In this document: in pieces, positions 10,969 through 22,503 of the stretch
Position numbering within the stretch: the stretch's first letter is position 1
How the letters are laid out: each line of letters begins with the position of its first letter
NCBI RefSeq assembly: GCF_025766255.1
Contig: NW_026516749.1
Span: 124,001 to 188,000, forward strand
Length of the DNA stretch: 64,000 nt
DNA from: Zychaea mexicana
Lineage: Eukaryota; Mucoromycota; Mucoromycetes; Mucorales; Lichtheimiaceae
Direction of reading: 5' to 3'
The notes under the pieces: generated by a model
The model's database searches: none
What the model was told of the DNA's origin: nothing
The model's input: the letters and a program-made list of their open reading frames with translations, nothing else
Made by a program: the position numbers and the translations under genes

Positions 10969-11505
10969 CTATGTGATGAAGAAGTGTGATAAAACTATAT
11001 GGCCTAAATACATAGCGTTATTTGGATATGTATGGGGCCCAGCAGCTATAAGCCAATAGGCAAAGTCTTGTTGTATTTCGATTGCCGTAAGGTGGTTTTT
11101 ACTATAGCCAGCTTGGCGTATGAATTGGGGCTTACGCCGATAGGCTGCCCAGCAGAGACAGTATAAAAGGTCCTCATATGAACTACTACAGTTCGACTAG
11201 TTACCATCATGGAAGATGGTTTGGTTCCACTGGTTAGGCACAAGGCATTTCTTACAAAAGCCCTCCCTTACTGGTTTTACACATGCTGGGTTAGAGACAT
11301 AGTGGTCACCAAAGCAACGGAAACATTGACCAATATGAGCAATGCACTGGAGAGAGGTTGTATGCTTACTTTCGGCTATGCCAAAAGTAAACAAGCAAGG
11401 TATGCAGTGATCCTTGGCTATCATCATAACTGACTTGAAATTGTCAGCATCCGATATATACTTTCTCTTTCGAGAAAGACCAAGATATGCGTCAGTAGGG
11501 GTTGG
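10969..11505 (-). pseudogene. Last exon of the RecQ fusion gene: zinc knuckles
   Basis: A 179-codon frame follows a splice acceptor (TTCCTTAG at 11506-11513). It encodes CFRCFGDHYVSNPAC and then CKKCLVP, a zinc-knuckle pair, and ends in a helical segment with CLCWAAYRRKP. This order (knuckle, CxxC, FHDG, then a CWAAYR-like helix) is what I recall at the C-terminus of fungal OrsD/RecQ proteins, so it is assigned to the helicase gene rather than treated as a separate gene. One in-frame TAG (11197-11199) interrupts it. The joining exon next to the MITE is not resolved. Confidence 0.6.
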
Positions 11506-11664
11506 CTAAGGAAAGGTGTATAGATTAGTACTAATACTGACAGAGTAATAACAAAGAAGACTTTGTATATACGTACAATCGATGGTGGTGTGTGATCGAT
11601 AATCCAATCAGTTGAAGGGCGGACAGTAGTTGACAGAGGGAGAGGAGAATCTATATGCAGGTTA

Positions 11665-12100
11665 GAGCACCTGCAGCAGTCGCTGTTAAGAACCTGTTAT
11701 GTTAAATTTAACAGTTTATTTAACAGCCAGACCTTGCAGCGGTTGCTGTTAACGTCCTGTTAAATTTAACAGCCTGAACAAAAACTGTTAAATTTAACAG
11801 TTTCTTGAATCGAGAAAAAGGACTTGAAAAATAAAGCTGTATCTTACTTCATTCTTTGTTTGTATTCTTCAAATTGAACAACGCTACTTCTAACGCCACT
11901 CGCCTGTCTGACGTTTCTACCGCTGCCCCCTGCTCAGGAGAAAGGGCAAAGCTTTCATTAAAACCAACGACATGTGAAGTTAACAGCTTCGTAACAGTAA
12001 CCGCTGCACGAAATGCCCTGTTAAGCTGTTACGCACTGTTAAACGGGCTGTTAAACTCTGAAATTTAACAGTTTCGTAACAGCGACCGCTGCAGGTGCTC
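11665..12100. mobile_element. PIF/Harbinger-type MITE, 436 bp
   Basis: Terminal inverted repeats start GAGCACCTGCAGC and match over 24 bp with one mismatch. They are flanked by a perfect 3-bp TTA target duplication (11662-11664 and 12101-12103), the hallmark of PIF/Harbinger insertion. The interior is non-coding and built of palindromes: TGTTAAATTTAACAG occurs three times in the left half. It lies inside the RecQ fusion gene, between the helicase exon and the last exon. Confidence 0.93.
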
Positions 12101-15100
12101 TTAGAAGCTTAAGTATCATTGAGAGCATTAATGATTCAAGTACTGAAAAGAAATGTGTATATACCTTTGATTTTTTGGCAATAAGAGCAAAGCTCGACAT
12201 TACCGTACCCAAAGCAGTTGGTAACTTGAGAGTCTAAAGACTCTGCAAGTATCTGCCGGATGCACTTTGATGCTAAAATGACATCGTTGAATGCTTGCCA
12301 CGGGGATAGGTGCCAGCTTACTCTTTTCAGACTTTGTATTTGTCTTTGCTGGCGTTCAACGTCAACAAAGTACAGACACCGAGCAGGAGAACCATTGCGA
12401 CCAGCGCGACCAGTTTCTTGAGCATAATCAAGGATTGATGCAGAGCCGCCAAGGTGAATTACCGTCGAGATGGTAGAGCAATCGATACTGGCGCCAAATG
12501 CACTTGTTGCAACCATAATCTTTAGATCGCCGGAAACAAAGGCAGTGGTTCTTTCATGTTTTTCTTCCACTGAAAGATTACGATGGAAGTATGCTATTTT
12601 TCTGGCTTGGTGTGGTAATGCTTGTTTGAGGCGATTACTAATTGATGTTGTTGCATCTACTGCAGAGCAGTAGATGATCGTTGAAGATGGTGATGATGAT
12701 GGTGAATACTGAGCTTGTAGGTGTGATATTGCCGCAGCTTGCGGAGTAGTGGTGTTGATGATTTGATAACAGAGGTTTGGTCGCATTGACGGCTGTCGTA
12801 TGATTGAAAGGTCTGCGCCAAACATGTCATGTAAGTCGGATTCGAATGATAGTGGAATTGTTACAGATAAAAGAAGGAATGGTACGGTGAGTGAACGGAG
12901 GAAAATGAGTGTATATAATGCCGGACGGAATGAACGCCATGTGATTGCTGTATGCACCTCATCAATTACGACTCGGGCTAGCTGGTTATGGTCGTTGATT
13001 TGCTGCACAATGTTGAGGAACCGTTGACTGCTAGCATGTTCAACTTGGACGATGATGATGTTAGGCAAGGGGTGCTGTATAGTGATATCTGGAGTATATT
13101 CTATTACAGACAACCCAGCTTGCTGAATCCGGCGTTTCATATCAGCCAAAAGTGCGACAAGTGGGACAACGACGACAGTAGTCAAGTGCGGCTCTACTAG
13201 GGCAGGAACGAGGAATAGCAGGGACTTACCAGAGCCAGTTGGTTGGATAGCAAGTATGCTAGATTTGCGGGAGATGACGGTGGTAATGAGCTGTGCCTGT
13301 TCAAAGGAGCGGAAGGAAGGCGACAGCGAGTTGGTGGCTTTACCAAGTGCGTTAAGCAGCTGTGGTGTGATAAATGTGCCTATGTAGAGATCAACATTAA
13401 TTATGATTTTACATGTAAGGTTGATGAAAAAAAAGATATACCTTGCTGAGGTGCTGGTGATGCAGAAGTGGTTGTTGACTGGCGCCTATCCAAGTCATTT
13501 TGCACTTGCAAACGGTGTTGCATCTCGAGCAATGCAACGTTCTCAGCAGCAGCAACATTTGCCAGAAATTGTCCGTGTTGGACAGCAACTCTATCCTGCT
13601 CTGCCTGCGGAATAGCACCTGGAAAGAGATGACGCCCAGGGCCGACACCTGCAATAGAAGAATGGTGAATATATCAATGAATGGTTGTGAAATTATAAGG
13701 ACGCAGATAACATACCAAGAAAATCATGCCACATTTCAGAAGCAATAAAATACTCTTCTATTGCTACTGAAGAAAGTGCTTTTGAGCCAGTCGATGCTTG
13801 TGCGTAGTTATGTGCGGCAGTTCTGGACGAGTGGCCTGCCTGCAGGTCCACTGTATAATTTGAGCCATGATGAGCCAGCAAATGTTGGATGTGATATCTA
13901 GAAAATGCGACTGATACATGGCGGTAATCTTGGAAACTCAGACGAGAAGGAAGGAGTTGATGCCAGTGGGCTTGAAAATATGTGCGGAGAAGGTCGGCTG
14001 ACATTTTTACGCCATTGCGCACAAAGAAGTATGCCATCGTATCAAGCATTTTTTGGTCGGAATTTGAGCATTCATAAATGAAGAGGCTAGTGAAATAAAT
14101 AGAGTTAGACATTGCATGGTAGACTTTTAAAATGTAAATACCTTTCTATGGGACGGATGAAGGTGATATAGTTAAGAAAGAAGCGGATAAGAGAGTGAGG
14201 GATAAAACGGGCAATTGCTTGGTCACGTTGTTTAATATTACGAGTTTTTTGGTATGTTGTAAGAAGCATCAATGTTTGATGTTCATTTGACCAGTATAAG
14301 TTGCGTGTTGCGTATGTCGTGTTTTGTAATAAAGTGCCTTCTAGCTCTGTAGCCCGAGCTGTTTGGCCATACGTGAGGTGCATGAGCATAAACAAATCAC
14401 GTTGGATTTGTTCAGCTGTTGTGATGTATGTTTTAATGGCGGATATATTGTATGTTGTTTTGTTGTTTGTTATATGTTGAATATAATGACGGGATAAGTG
14501 TGGGGTCGTGTGTATGTGATGGAGGATGTGGCCGAATTGATGCCGGAGGTTGTTCTTTGGGTCGGTGAAAAATGAAAAATGAATAGTTGATGGTTCGATT
14601 GTTGAAATCGTCGTATAAATGGATTGGTTTGTTGTTGCGGAATTGAAGGAGATTGTCAAGGTCGATGTTAAAGGTGAGTTTGTTGATGTTTTGCTGTATA
14701 CTGGTTCTTAAGTTGGTGACTAGGAGACGCAAATCATGTACATGAATGCGCTCGTTTGTTTCGACCATAGCAAGTGACAGATGGTTTGTGTGTGGTGTCC
14801 ATATTATTTTGTCAGTGACAAACTCTGACGAGTCAGAGATTGACGCAATCCGGCTGTATTCGGCAATAGCAGCATATGCAGACGACTTACCATCGATCAA
14901 GTAATCTTGGTAATTTGTGGTAAAGCTAAAAAAGAGTTTGTTATGCAAGTGTGGAAGGTTTAATGTAGAATGGAAAAAGCAAAGAACTTACACTGTAATT
15001 AAGTTTTGATTTGTATGGCGTGTGTAAATATCGTTAAGTAAAAGTAAGCGGAACCAGTACTTGACTTGGGAGATTAAAGGTGCAATAGAGGTTACGTCTT

Positions 15101-16810
15101 TAAATTGCCCATTAAACTGCAAGGATGAAGCAATGATGAAACGAGCAATAGTATATCCATTGGTTGCGACATCGAAACGTTTTTCTTCTTTCAATAATGC
15201 TATCCACAATTTACAGATTTCTGATTCAATCTGTGCGGCGGCGTGTGATGACAATTGGGCTGGATTGACATTTGCAGACAGTGTTGCGATATTGGTGAGT
15301 ATGGTAGAAATAGTGGAAGACTAGGTACCCAAAACAAAAGACCAGTGAGGAGAACGACGGATGCGAAGTAAGAAGGTTAATAGATTGGCGCCAGTTTGGG
15401 TATACCGTTGGATAGTGGGCCGCTCAAGTTGATTGAATCCGTGATCAGGGAGTGGTTCGGAGAGCCTAAAGAAAAGCAAATAAGTTAGAGTGGATGACTG
15501 AAACATAGTAGATAGTTTCGACACTTACTTTTTCTGTTTAAGATAACGACGAAGGGTATAGTCTTTTTCGTGAATAGAGTTGTGCAGGCGGACAAAAAGC
15601 TACTTATTAACTTTTGCTACAACTTTTAGTACATTTTCCTCTGCATGGATTTTCTTTGTTAAATCGTAGATAGTGACAGGGATGTTTCTTGATGTGCGAT
15701 TAGGATGTTGTTGTTGGTGTTGGTTGTATGCTATAAAGAGAATAGTGAGCAAGTTGACAATGCTATAAATGTAGAATAGCTATCAAAGTAAAAAAAAAGT
15801 ACCTGTTTTCCACTGTTCGACAATGTCATACCACTTTGTGTGAACAAAAAACCATGGGATCAGCTTACAGTCGGTATCAATGTTTGACGTTTGGCCAAAG
15901 GCAGGTTCCAGACGAGTAAAAGCATTGGCAATGATTTCATGGTTGCTTAATAATGAAACATCTGGTGCAGGTACAGTGACAGTTGGTTGCTCAGTTGGTG
16001 CAGCTACTGGCAAATCACAGTTTTGACAGTGGCGCTGCATTACTTGAAAGTGGGTAGTTTTGAACCCACAATGGCATTGGACATATCGCTTAGCATCGAC
16101 AAGAAGTGCAGTTACGTTTCCTATAAAGTCATCAATATTTCAATGTAATATAAAAGGTAAACATCATAGGAAGGATACATACCGTTATTGTTGGGATACT
16201 TGATATTTACTTTTTTCTGGTGTGTTTTGCGAATGTGTCGCTTACGATCAGATTTTGAAGAAAAATATAAATTACACTCTTCAATTCCACAAAGAACACC
16301 TGAATGCTGTGTAGGTTGCGATGTACCCGGCTCTGTACTGTCGCTTTCAGTACCGCTGTTGTTGCTAGATTCACTTTCTGAACCACTAGATGTTGAGGAA
16401 TGTGCTGAACGACTAGGGTTATAGTTACTGCCGCTATCATGTATGTTTGCATCGATAATTTTTTAGTGTAGACGGTGGGTACATGACGATGTTGATGAAG
16501 GCAGAGCTGATTAGCGATGAGATGCCTGGGCGGAAAGTGGTGTAGATGAGATGGTAGGAGCTGGACGTCTTTTAAAGACTATGTAGATGTAAAAAATTAG
16601 AGATTGTAAAAGAGTAAAATGACTATGGATACATACTTTTGCTTGGAGTACCCGGTTTGCGATTATCTGAAGTGTTTTGAAAGTTTGACGATTGAATTAT
16701 TTTTAGTAAGTAGAAAATGATAGTGTGAATACTTTTATAAGTTTACCTTGACTGATATCTGAACACTCTAAAATTGCAATTGACGACTTTTGGGTTGATT
16801 GCAATACCAT

Positions 16811-17650
16811 ATAAAAAGAGATTATTTTATGGGCTGAGCAGTGCGTCCCAGACTTGAGTCCCCACTATATCGGGGACTTGGGAAAAATATTTTTCAAAAC
16901 CCGAATACCAGACTGCCTATTTTTATGCAGTGATATTTGCAGGAACGCGAGGTTCAGGCACCCTGTGGTACTTTGAGATTGATCCGGACAACTCAACCCA
17001 CTCCGCCGTCTTCGTAACCATTAGAATGCAGTAGAGAGAACACCACACACACAGATGAGTCAGATATTAGATAATCAGCACCATGTCGATAATCTCTCAA
17101 ACATGATGGATCACATTTAAGAATAACTCAGGACCAACCATTGTCAGTACTTCGTTTCAATCTAATATCGATAATCTCTCAAACATGGATCACAATTGAG
17201 TCATTACTTCGTTTCAATCTAGTTTATCTGAGTTGAGCGAATTGTACCTGTCAAAGAGCAGATATCAATTCCAGCACAGACAAAGGCGAGACTGCACCAA
17301 ACAAGTAACACTGATTAAGGCAAAGATGACTCTTTACAATCGGAAGGCAACATCCTTTATCATGGCCGCCAAACTCAACCTTCCTATCCTTCTTCATCTT
17401 TAAAACATCCGAAATCCGGCATGTCTGCGATCCAATCATCAGTTCATCCAAATGGAAGTCTTGACCGCATCTTCAACAGTATATAAAGGGTTGTGAATTC
17501 ATTGGAAAAACATCTCACAATCGACTCTCACTGTATTTTCATATTGTCTTTTATATAACCTCTTTTCTCCTATTATCTACCCACGTTTATCACACACTCA
17601 GCTTTCCTTGACTCAACACACTTCACTCTTCATATCATATCTCCGTAATT
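16811..17650. promoter_or_regulatory. Divergent intergenic region between RecQ fusion and Crypton genes
   Basis: Holds a TATA box TATATAAA at 17480-17487, about 165 bp before the Crypton ATG, in a region then rich in pyrimidines (typical fungal 5' leader). An 82-bp direct repeat of 1.7 copies starts at 17086 and 17168 (TCGATAATCTCTCAAACAT in each). The words GTCCC, GTCCCC and GGGGACTTGG at 16846-16885 lie 35-75 bp from the RecQ start and resemble, inverted, a stretch at 21890-21965, so the Crypton's left edge may be here. Confidence 0.5.
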
Positions 17651-20585
17651 ATGGGTGGTTCTGGAAGCGGACGAAGACAGCTTAATGGCACTCCTGCCCA
17701 AAGTCGAAACAGAAACAGAGATTTCGCTCTGACCGAGTTGTCTCTGCAGAACGATGCTGAACCTGCTGCAGCGACTGTCGAAAACGATGGAGGTACGGCT
17801 TATAAAGAGGCCCGAGATCGCGCTGCCCTCGAGACGTTTAGGTTGGCTCGTGAAAGCCGCCCTGCAAACACCATTAACCAGTACTCGAACCGTCAAAAAG
17901 AGTTCAAAGGGTGGTGTACCAAGATGGGTGTGAGTCCCATCCCTGACGATGGAAAACTTCACCTTTTTTTGAAAGAAGAGGTTGGTTCTCTTGTTCACGA
18001 TAAACACGTATAGATAAATGAACACAATTTCATTAATCATAACTTTCTATAAGGTTGCTTTCCGAGCTCACCGAAAGCGAGGAAAGAAAAGAGCTGCACC
18101 GGAGGATGGTCATGAGCAGGAAGTGGGACCTTCACCCGCACTTGTTGCCGCAAATAGCTTGTCCGACGACATTACGGAGCTCAACACACTGCCCAATGTC
18201 GATACAGCTTACGAAGTGATGGACATGATGGATGCTATGGACGAGGCCAGAGAAGAATCAACGGTCGCTTCTACCATCGGCACCACCATCAACACTAGTA
18301 GTACTACCACGACCACGACCACAACCACCAATAGCACTACTGCTGCCGCTTCCTCCTCCTCCTCCTCCTCTTCCTCCTCCACTACTGAGCCGCTCATTCA
18401 TCCAGAATTCGCAGCGTATGCTCAACTTGCTGCAGGCGTCTCTGGAAAGAGGGTGCGATACACGACCGTCGAAGCATATGCTGCTGCAATTGTCGACCTA
18501 TGGGCCGAACAATGCTTAGTCGACAACACTTTCCGCCCGAGCCCTCGCGGAAAACGTGTCAAAGCGTTACTCGACTGGTTGCGCAGAGAGGATCAGAAGA
18601 TTGCTCGCGCCAATTTCGATGATAGAGTAAGTTAAAGAAGCCATTGATTTTATAGCACAGTAACTTAATAGATCCGTTTTTCATTTAAAGGGTGCCTTCA
18701 CTGCAGCAGACGGATACACAACTCATACAGAGATGGAAAAGATCGTCGAGCAGTTCTGGGCAAAGGGAACTGAAAACGGCCTCCGCAACGGCACCGCGTT
18801 CCTTTTGCAGTACTACGGTTTGCTTCGTGGCGAGAGCATCCGAAAGATGGAGTTTGCAGATTTGCAAACATTACATCTAGAGGATGAAGGTTCAAGTCCT
18901 TGCCATGCCCTCGTAATGGTTTTAAAGCAAGGCAAGACCAACAAGTTTGGGCGCGTGGAGGTTGCTGGCTGTATGCGCAACAAAAACGTCAACATCTGTC
19001 CTCAAATGATGCTCGCTTGCTATTTGTTCAGTCGCTACGAGATAACCGGGGAACAATTTCCGGGTATCAATAAGAACGTGGACTGGTTCCTACACAAAGT
19101 GATCAAGGCGTCGCCGACAGCTCCTGAAAAGGAGATGTCATACAGCCAGCACCTCAAAGCAATCACCAAGGCTTTCGAGGGAGCCTCGCTTCATTCGAAA
19201 GCCAAGACACATGCTATGCGTGGCGCCGCTGCTCGGATGGCAGAGATTGGTGGCTCGAGCGAGGGCGCAATTCGTCGTGCAGGCCGTTGGAACACCAGCT
19301 CTTTGACGACCGCCTACCTCACCAACCTCCCCCACGAACTCCTGCGAACTCTTGCAGGTTTTCAAAAGGAACGTGGCTTTTTTTACCTTCCTTGCGCCAA
19401 TGTTGAACCACCGGAAGAACTGCGCAAGCAAATCTTCAAGTTTGTCGATTACTGGCGTCAAAGGTTAGATGAAGGCAGAGTTGAAGAAGTATCTTGCGCC
19501 GCCGACATGCTTTTGAAGCTGTTGGATGAGCTGCGTGTTGTCTTTCTGCAGGATTCCGTTCTTCTTAAGAAACAGTATCCTCAGCATTACCTTTGGAACC
19601 ATCCTTTGTTCCAAAGCGAGTTGTATCAGCTGTTCGAAAGGTAACTATATTGAGAATCATATATAGTGTGTTCTTATCCTTTTAACGCCTATTTGTTAGT
19701 TCTATTGAGGCGGCTGTACAAGAGACAGAAGAGCCGGAGCAGATGCGACTATGAAGGACAGTTCCCGAGATCGCACATCAACTCTCTGATCTCAACCATC
19801 AGTTCGCATCGCGTTTTGAGGCACAAGCTTGACACCAACAAGCGCAACATGAGGCTCACATGCAAGTCCTCCAGTCACTGCTGTCTGCCATCACACCTTT
19901 GCAAGCGCTTGTTCCGCATATCAACAGCCTTGCTACATTTGCGCAGCAGCTAACAAGCTACACGTCTGGACAGGTGCCTTTGACTTTGACGCTAAACCTT
20001 GGCAACGCATCTCAGCAACAACAACGGCAACCACAACATCGGCAACCGCAGCAGCAGCCATCACAGCAACAGCCTCAACAGCAGCAACTAGAGCAGCAAC
20101 CAGAGCAGCAGCAGCAGCTAGTAGAGCAACAACTTCAACAACAACAACAACCGCTGCAGGATACAGCAACCATCTCTCTTCCCTTTTTCCCGCCACCACC
20201 ACCTGTGCAAAGGATCGCACTCGCGACGCACACATCTGCATCACCATCAGCATCATCAGATCATCCATTGCCTACACCAGAGTACAGAATGTCACGCCAT
20301 ACTGTAACGCTTGATATGCTTTGGCGCGAATGGTACCATGGCTTGGCTGGTGGACCTGCAGTTGATGAATTGGAGCGCGAGCACGGCGTTGCGTGGCGGC
20401 GAGCAGAGTCAGAACGCCGATTTTATAACCGAAGACGTATAATTATCGATAACATCAGAGACTATGCCACTCAACACAGACTGACCAACGAGGCAGCTGT
20501 CACAATCCTAGAAGCGAAAAGAAGCAGACAAAAAAGAACCTTGCATTGGATTGCTGAAAACCCAAATCTTTTCTTCAATAACTAG
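17651..20585 (+). pseudogene. Crypton-F tyrosine recombinase with GCR1_C domain, two in-frame TGA codons
   Basis: Four exons: 17651-17980, 18054-18626, 18691-19640 and 19700-20585; total 913 codons with all phases consistent. Tyrosine recombinases cut and rejoin DNA through a covalent tyrosine intermediate, and Cryptons use this for transposition. Visible catalytic pattern: R in GLLRGESIRK (about 18825), HAMRG (HxxR, about 19212), GRW (about 19285) and Y in TAYLTNLP (about 19310). Exon 2 has a Thr/Ser run (18300-18375). Exon 4 has a Gln-rich tract (20020-20155) and then a GCR1_C-like DNA-binding domain (TLDMLWREWYHGL, ERRFYNRRR), the combination known in fungal Cryptons. In-frame TGA at 19752-19754 and 19830-19832 separate recombinase from GCR1_C. 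Everything else is open. Recently dead copy is the simplest reading. Confidence 0.85.
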
Positions 20586-22503
20586 CTTTCACATGCTCCC
20601 ACTCACACGTCTTTATATTTTCCGCTTCTCTCGCTCTCTCTCTCTCTTCGCTTTTGCTCTCTACCTCTCTCTCTCCATCATCTATATGTCTCTTCGTTAC
20701 CACTCTGCCTCTGCTGTTCTGCTAATTCTCTGTTGTGTCTCTTTGTCATTCTGTCTCTCTCGCTCTCTCTCTCTATCTCTTCTTTTACTATCCCAGCTCA
20801 CTTATACAACGCACACATACACATTACATTTATTAACGTTATTTCACATGCGTTTGCATCATATCTTTTGAACTTTTCCCTCACCCTCACCTCTTTTACA
20901 TATTATAGATTTCTTTTCACCTTCAATTTCTGCTTTTGCTCTTCATTAGTCATAGTCGCCTCTTTTTTCTACCAGCTTCGACTTTCTTTTATTCAATAAC
21001 ATTAACGATTCAGCCATTACAGATTTCCAAGCATGATTATTGTCATTACTAACTAATCGATAAAAGTAGCATAAGTACGGGTTTCACCGACTGCAGGCAT
21101 TTATTTTCGAATTTAAAAGCTATCATACATCAGATATCACAAGAGTACTATAGCTTACCTTATTCTTATGTATGGACAATGGTGCGTGCTGCATTTTATG
21201 TTGTCTAAGACCAGACTGTTTATTGCAATGATGTTATATAAGGACGACGTGAAACAACTGCGCAACTCGTCGATGCTCTAGATAATAGAGTGGCCAGTGT
21301 TCTTTTGCGTTCTAATTCTAAGAAACCGAAAACACCCGTGGTCAAAGAGATTAGCACCAAACTGTCCTCTGGCATAGTAGATACAGACTGTTATTGTTGC
21401 ACTTGATTATCACGCACTTCTTCTATGGTGTCATGAACCATGGTGCTGTCCTCAAATGAGAATCTCATATCGATAAGATATTGATCGCCTTTTACTTTAC
21501 CAGATTGTTTTTCTCTCTACAATCATGTTGATCGTCTAGTGAGTATCTATGGTAGCTTATCTGTTGTCTAGGTTTATTACAATAAGAAAAACATGCAAGA
21601 AACACTGGCGTTTAACTGTTTGCTCTCTATTGTACTTATATATGTTTTAAGGATCGTGTATAATTCTAACATTAAGTTAGTGTACCATTTTTATTACGAT
21701 TTTCGCGGTCATCACGTAGAAAGATGTACAAATTGATTCAGTAATCGAAATGGTGAAGGTAGTTTTCAAGAGCAACCCCTTTAACAAAATTAGCTTCCGC
21801 TCATTGTAATGCAGTATGGACTGCTTTCTTTACGCTGGGGGACTTGGAGTGAATATAAATCACTTATTTATTCCCTTTGAGCAAGATAACTGGCTTAAAA
21901 ATTGACCAAGTCCCGTTGGGTTTCAATTCCTGGGGACCTCGCTGGATGCAGTGGGACTTTGAGGTTTTATAAAAAATTATAAGTAATATAATTTTTAAGT
22001 GTTTATAATAAATCATGAAATTAATTTTTTTAATTAAAAATATATGGTAGTTAAATTTTGATCATCTGATCAAAATAAATTCCTGTTTCAGACAGGAATT
22101 TTAAACAAATATTAAGATGAGATTTTTTAAAAAAAGAAAAGAAATTAGTTTTTTTTAAAAATTAAAGGTATTTATAATTAATTTACAATTGTAAATTGTT
22201 TATAGAATCTTTAGGTTTACTCTATATATAGTAATTTTTCTTATTGCTAGAAAGAAAAAAAAACTTTTTATCATTAAGGTCTTATTGTCAAATTTTCTCC
22301 TAAGTTTTATAGAAATTACATTTTAATTAAATAGTATAGCAACTACTTATATATAATTATAGCTATTATATAGTCATTTATAATAAACCAAGATTATATT
22401 CATGTAAATATTTAGAAAGTAAAGTTTTTTGATTGAATTTTTCTATGGTAAGCCAACTATTATCACTTTCAGGATAGTCTTTCCATTTACATTAAATTTC
22501 ATA
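20586..22503. other. Gene-free stretch between Crypton and pogo element
   Basis: From 20600 to 20990 it is strongly pyrimidine-rich (CTCTCTC runs), probably the Crypton 3' region. No gene is supported to 22503. At 21835-21965 there are GGGGGACTTGG, CCAAGTCCCG and GCAGTGGGACTTTGAGG, which resemble in part the words at 16840-16885 and may mark the Crypton's right end. From 21970 on the DNA is AT-rich. Confidence 0.35.

Larger units (their letters stand above)
10969..16810 (-). pseudogene. C2H2 finger / tyrosine-recombinase-like / RecQ helicase fusion gene, broken
   Basis: Exons, minus strand: 16810-16747, 16666-16637, 16578-16183, 16120-15803, 15730-15529, 15465-14992, 14925-14142, 14086-13716, 13648-13442, 13379-12165, an unresolved short exon near 12142, and 11505-10969. 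GT-AG junctions and phases fit. Order: two Cys/His fingers (about 16280-16020, OrsD/DUF3505-like); a region with R (GQTARATEL), K (TTYQKT), RHVSVAFSR and GHSSRTAAHNYA, matching a tyrosine-recombinase R-K-HxxR-H-Y layout; RecQ motifs I (AIQPTGSGKS), II (VVIDEVHT, DEVH not DEAH), V and VI (ETGRAGRNG); a four-Cys RecQ zinc-binding segment; C-terminal knuckles. Five in-frame stops (16511, 16463, 15600, 15321, 11197) and a 7-bp tandem duplication near 14570 break it. A MITE (11665-12100) sits before the last exon. It resembles fungal telomere-linked RecQ genes. Confidence 0.8.

Noticed and set aside
11208..11240. 19-bp intron in the zinc-knuckle exon
   Set aside because: Too short; the frame continues directly through one TAG, so a nonsense change is simpler.
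12128..12142. RecQ gene ending in a short exon at 12128, with the zinc-knuckle frame as a separate gene
   Set aside because: The TAA there is not in the phase carried from the helicase exon, and the knuckle exon at 11505-10969 matches the expected C-terminus of this helicase type.
18209..18397. Poly-Glu/Val minus-strand frame opposite the Crypton Ser/Thr run
   Set aside because: Shadow of a low-complexity codon repeat in a real exon on the other strand.
19933..20268. Ala/Val-rich minus-strand frame opposite the Crypton Gln tract
   Set aside because: Shadow of CAG/CAA repeats; the plus frame has the GCR1_C domain and fits the splice phases.
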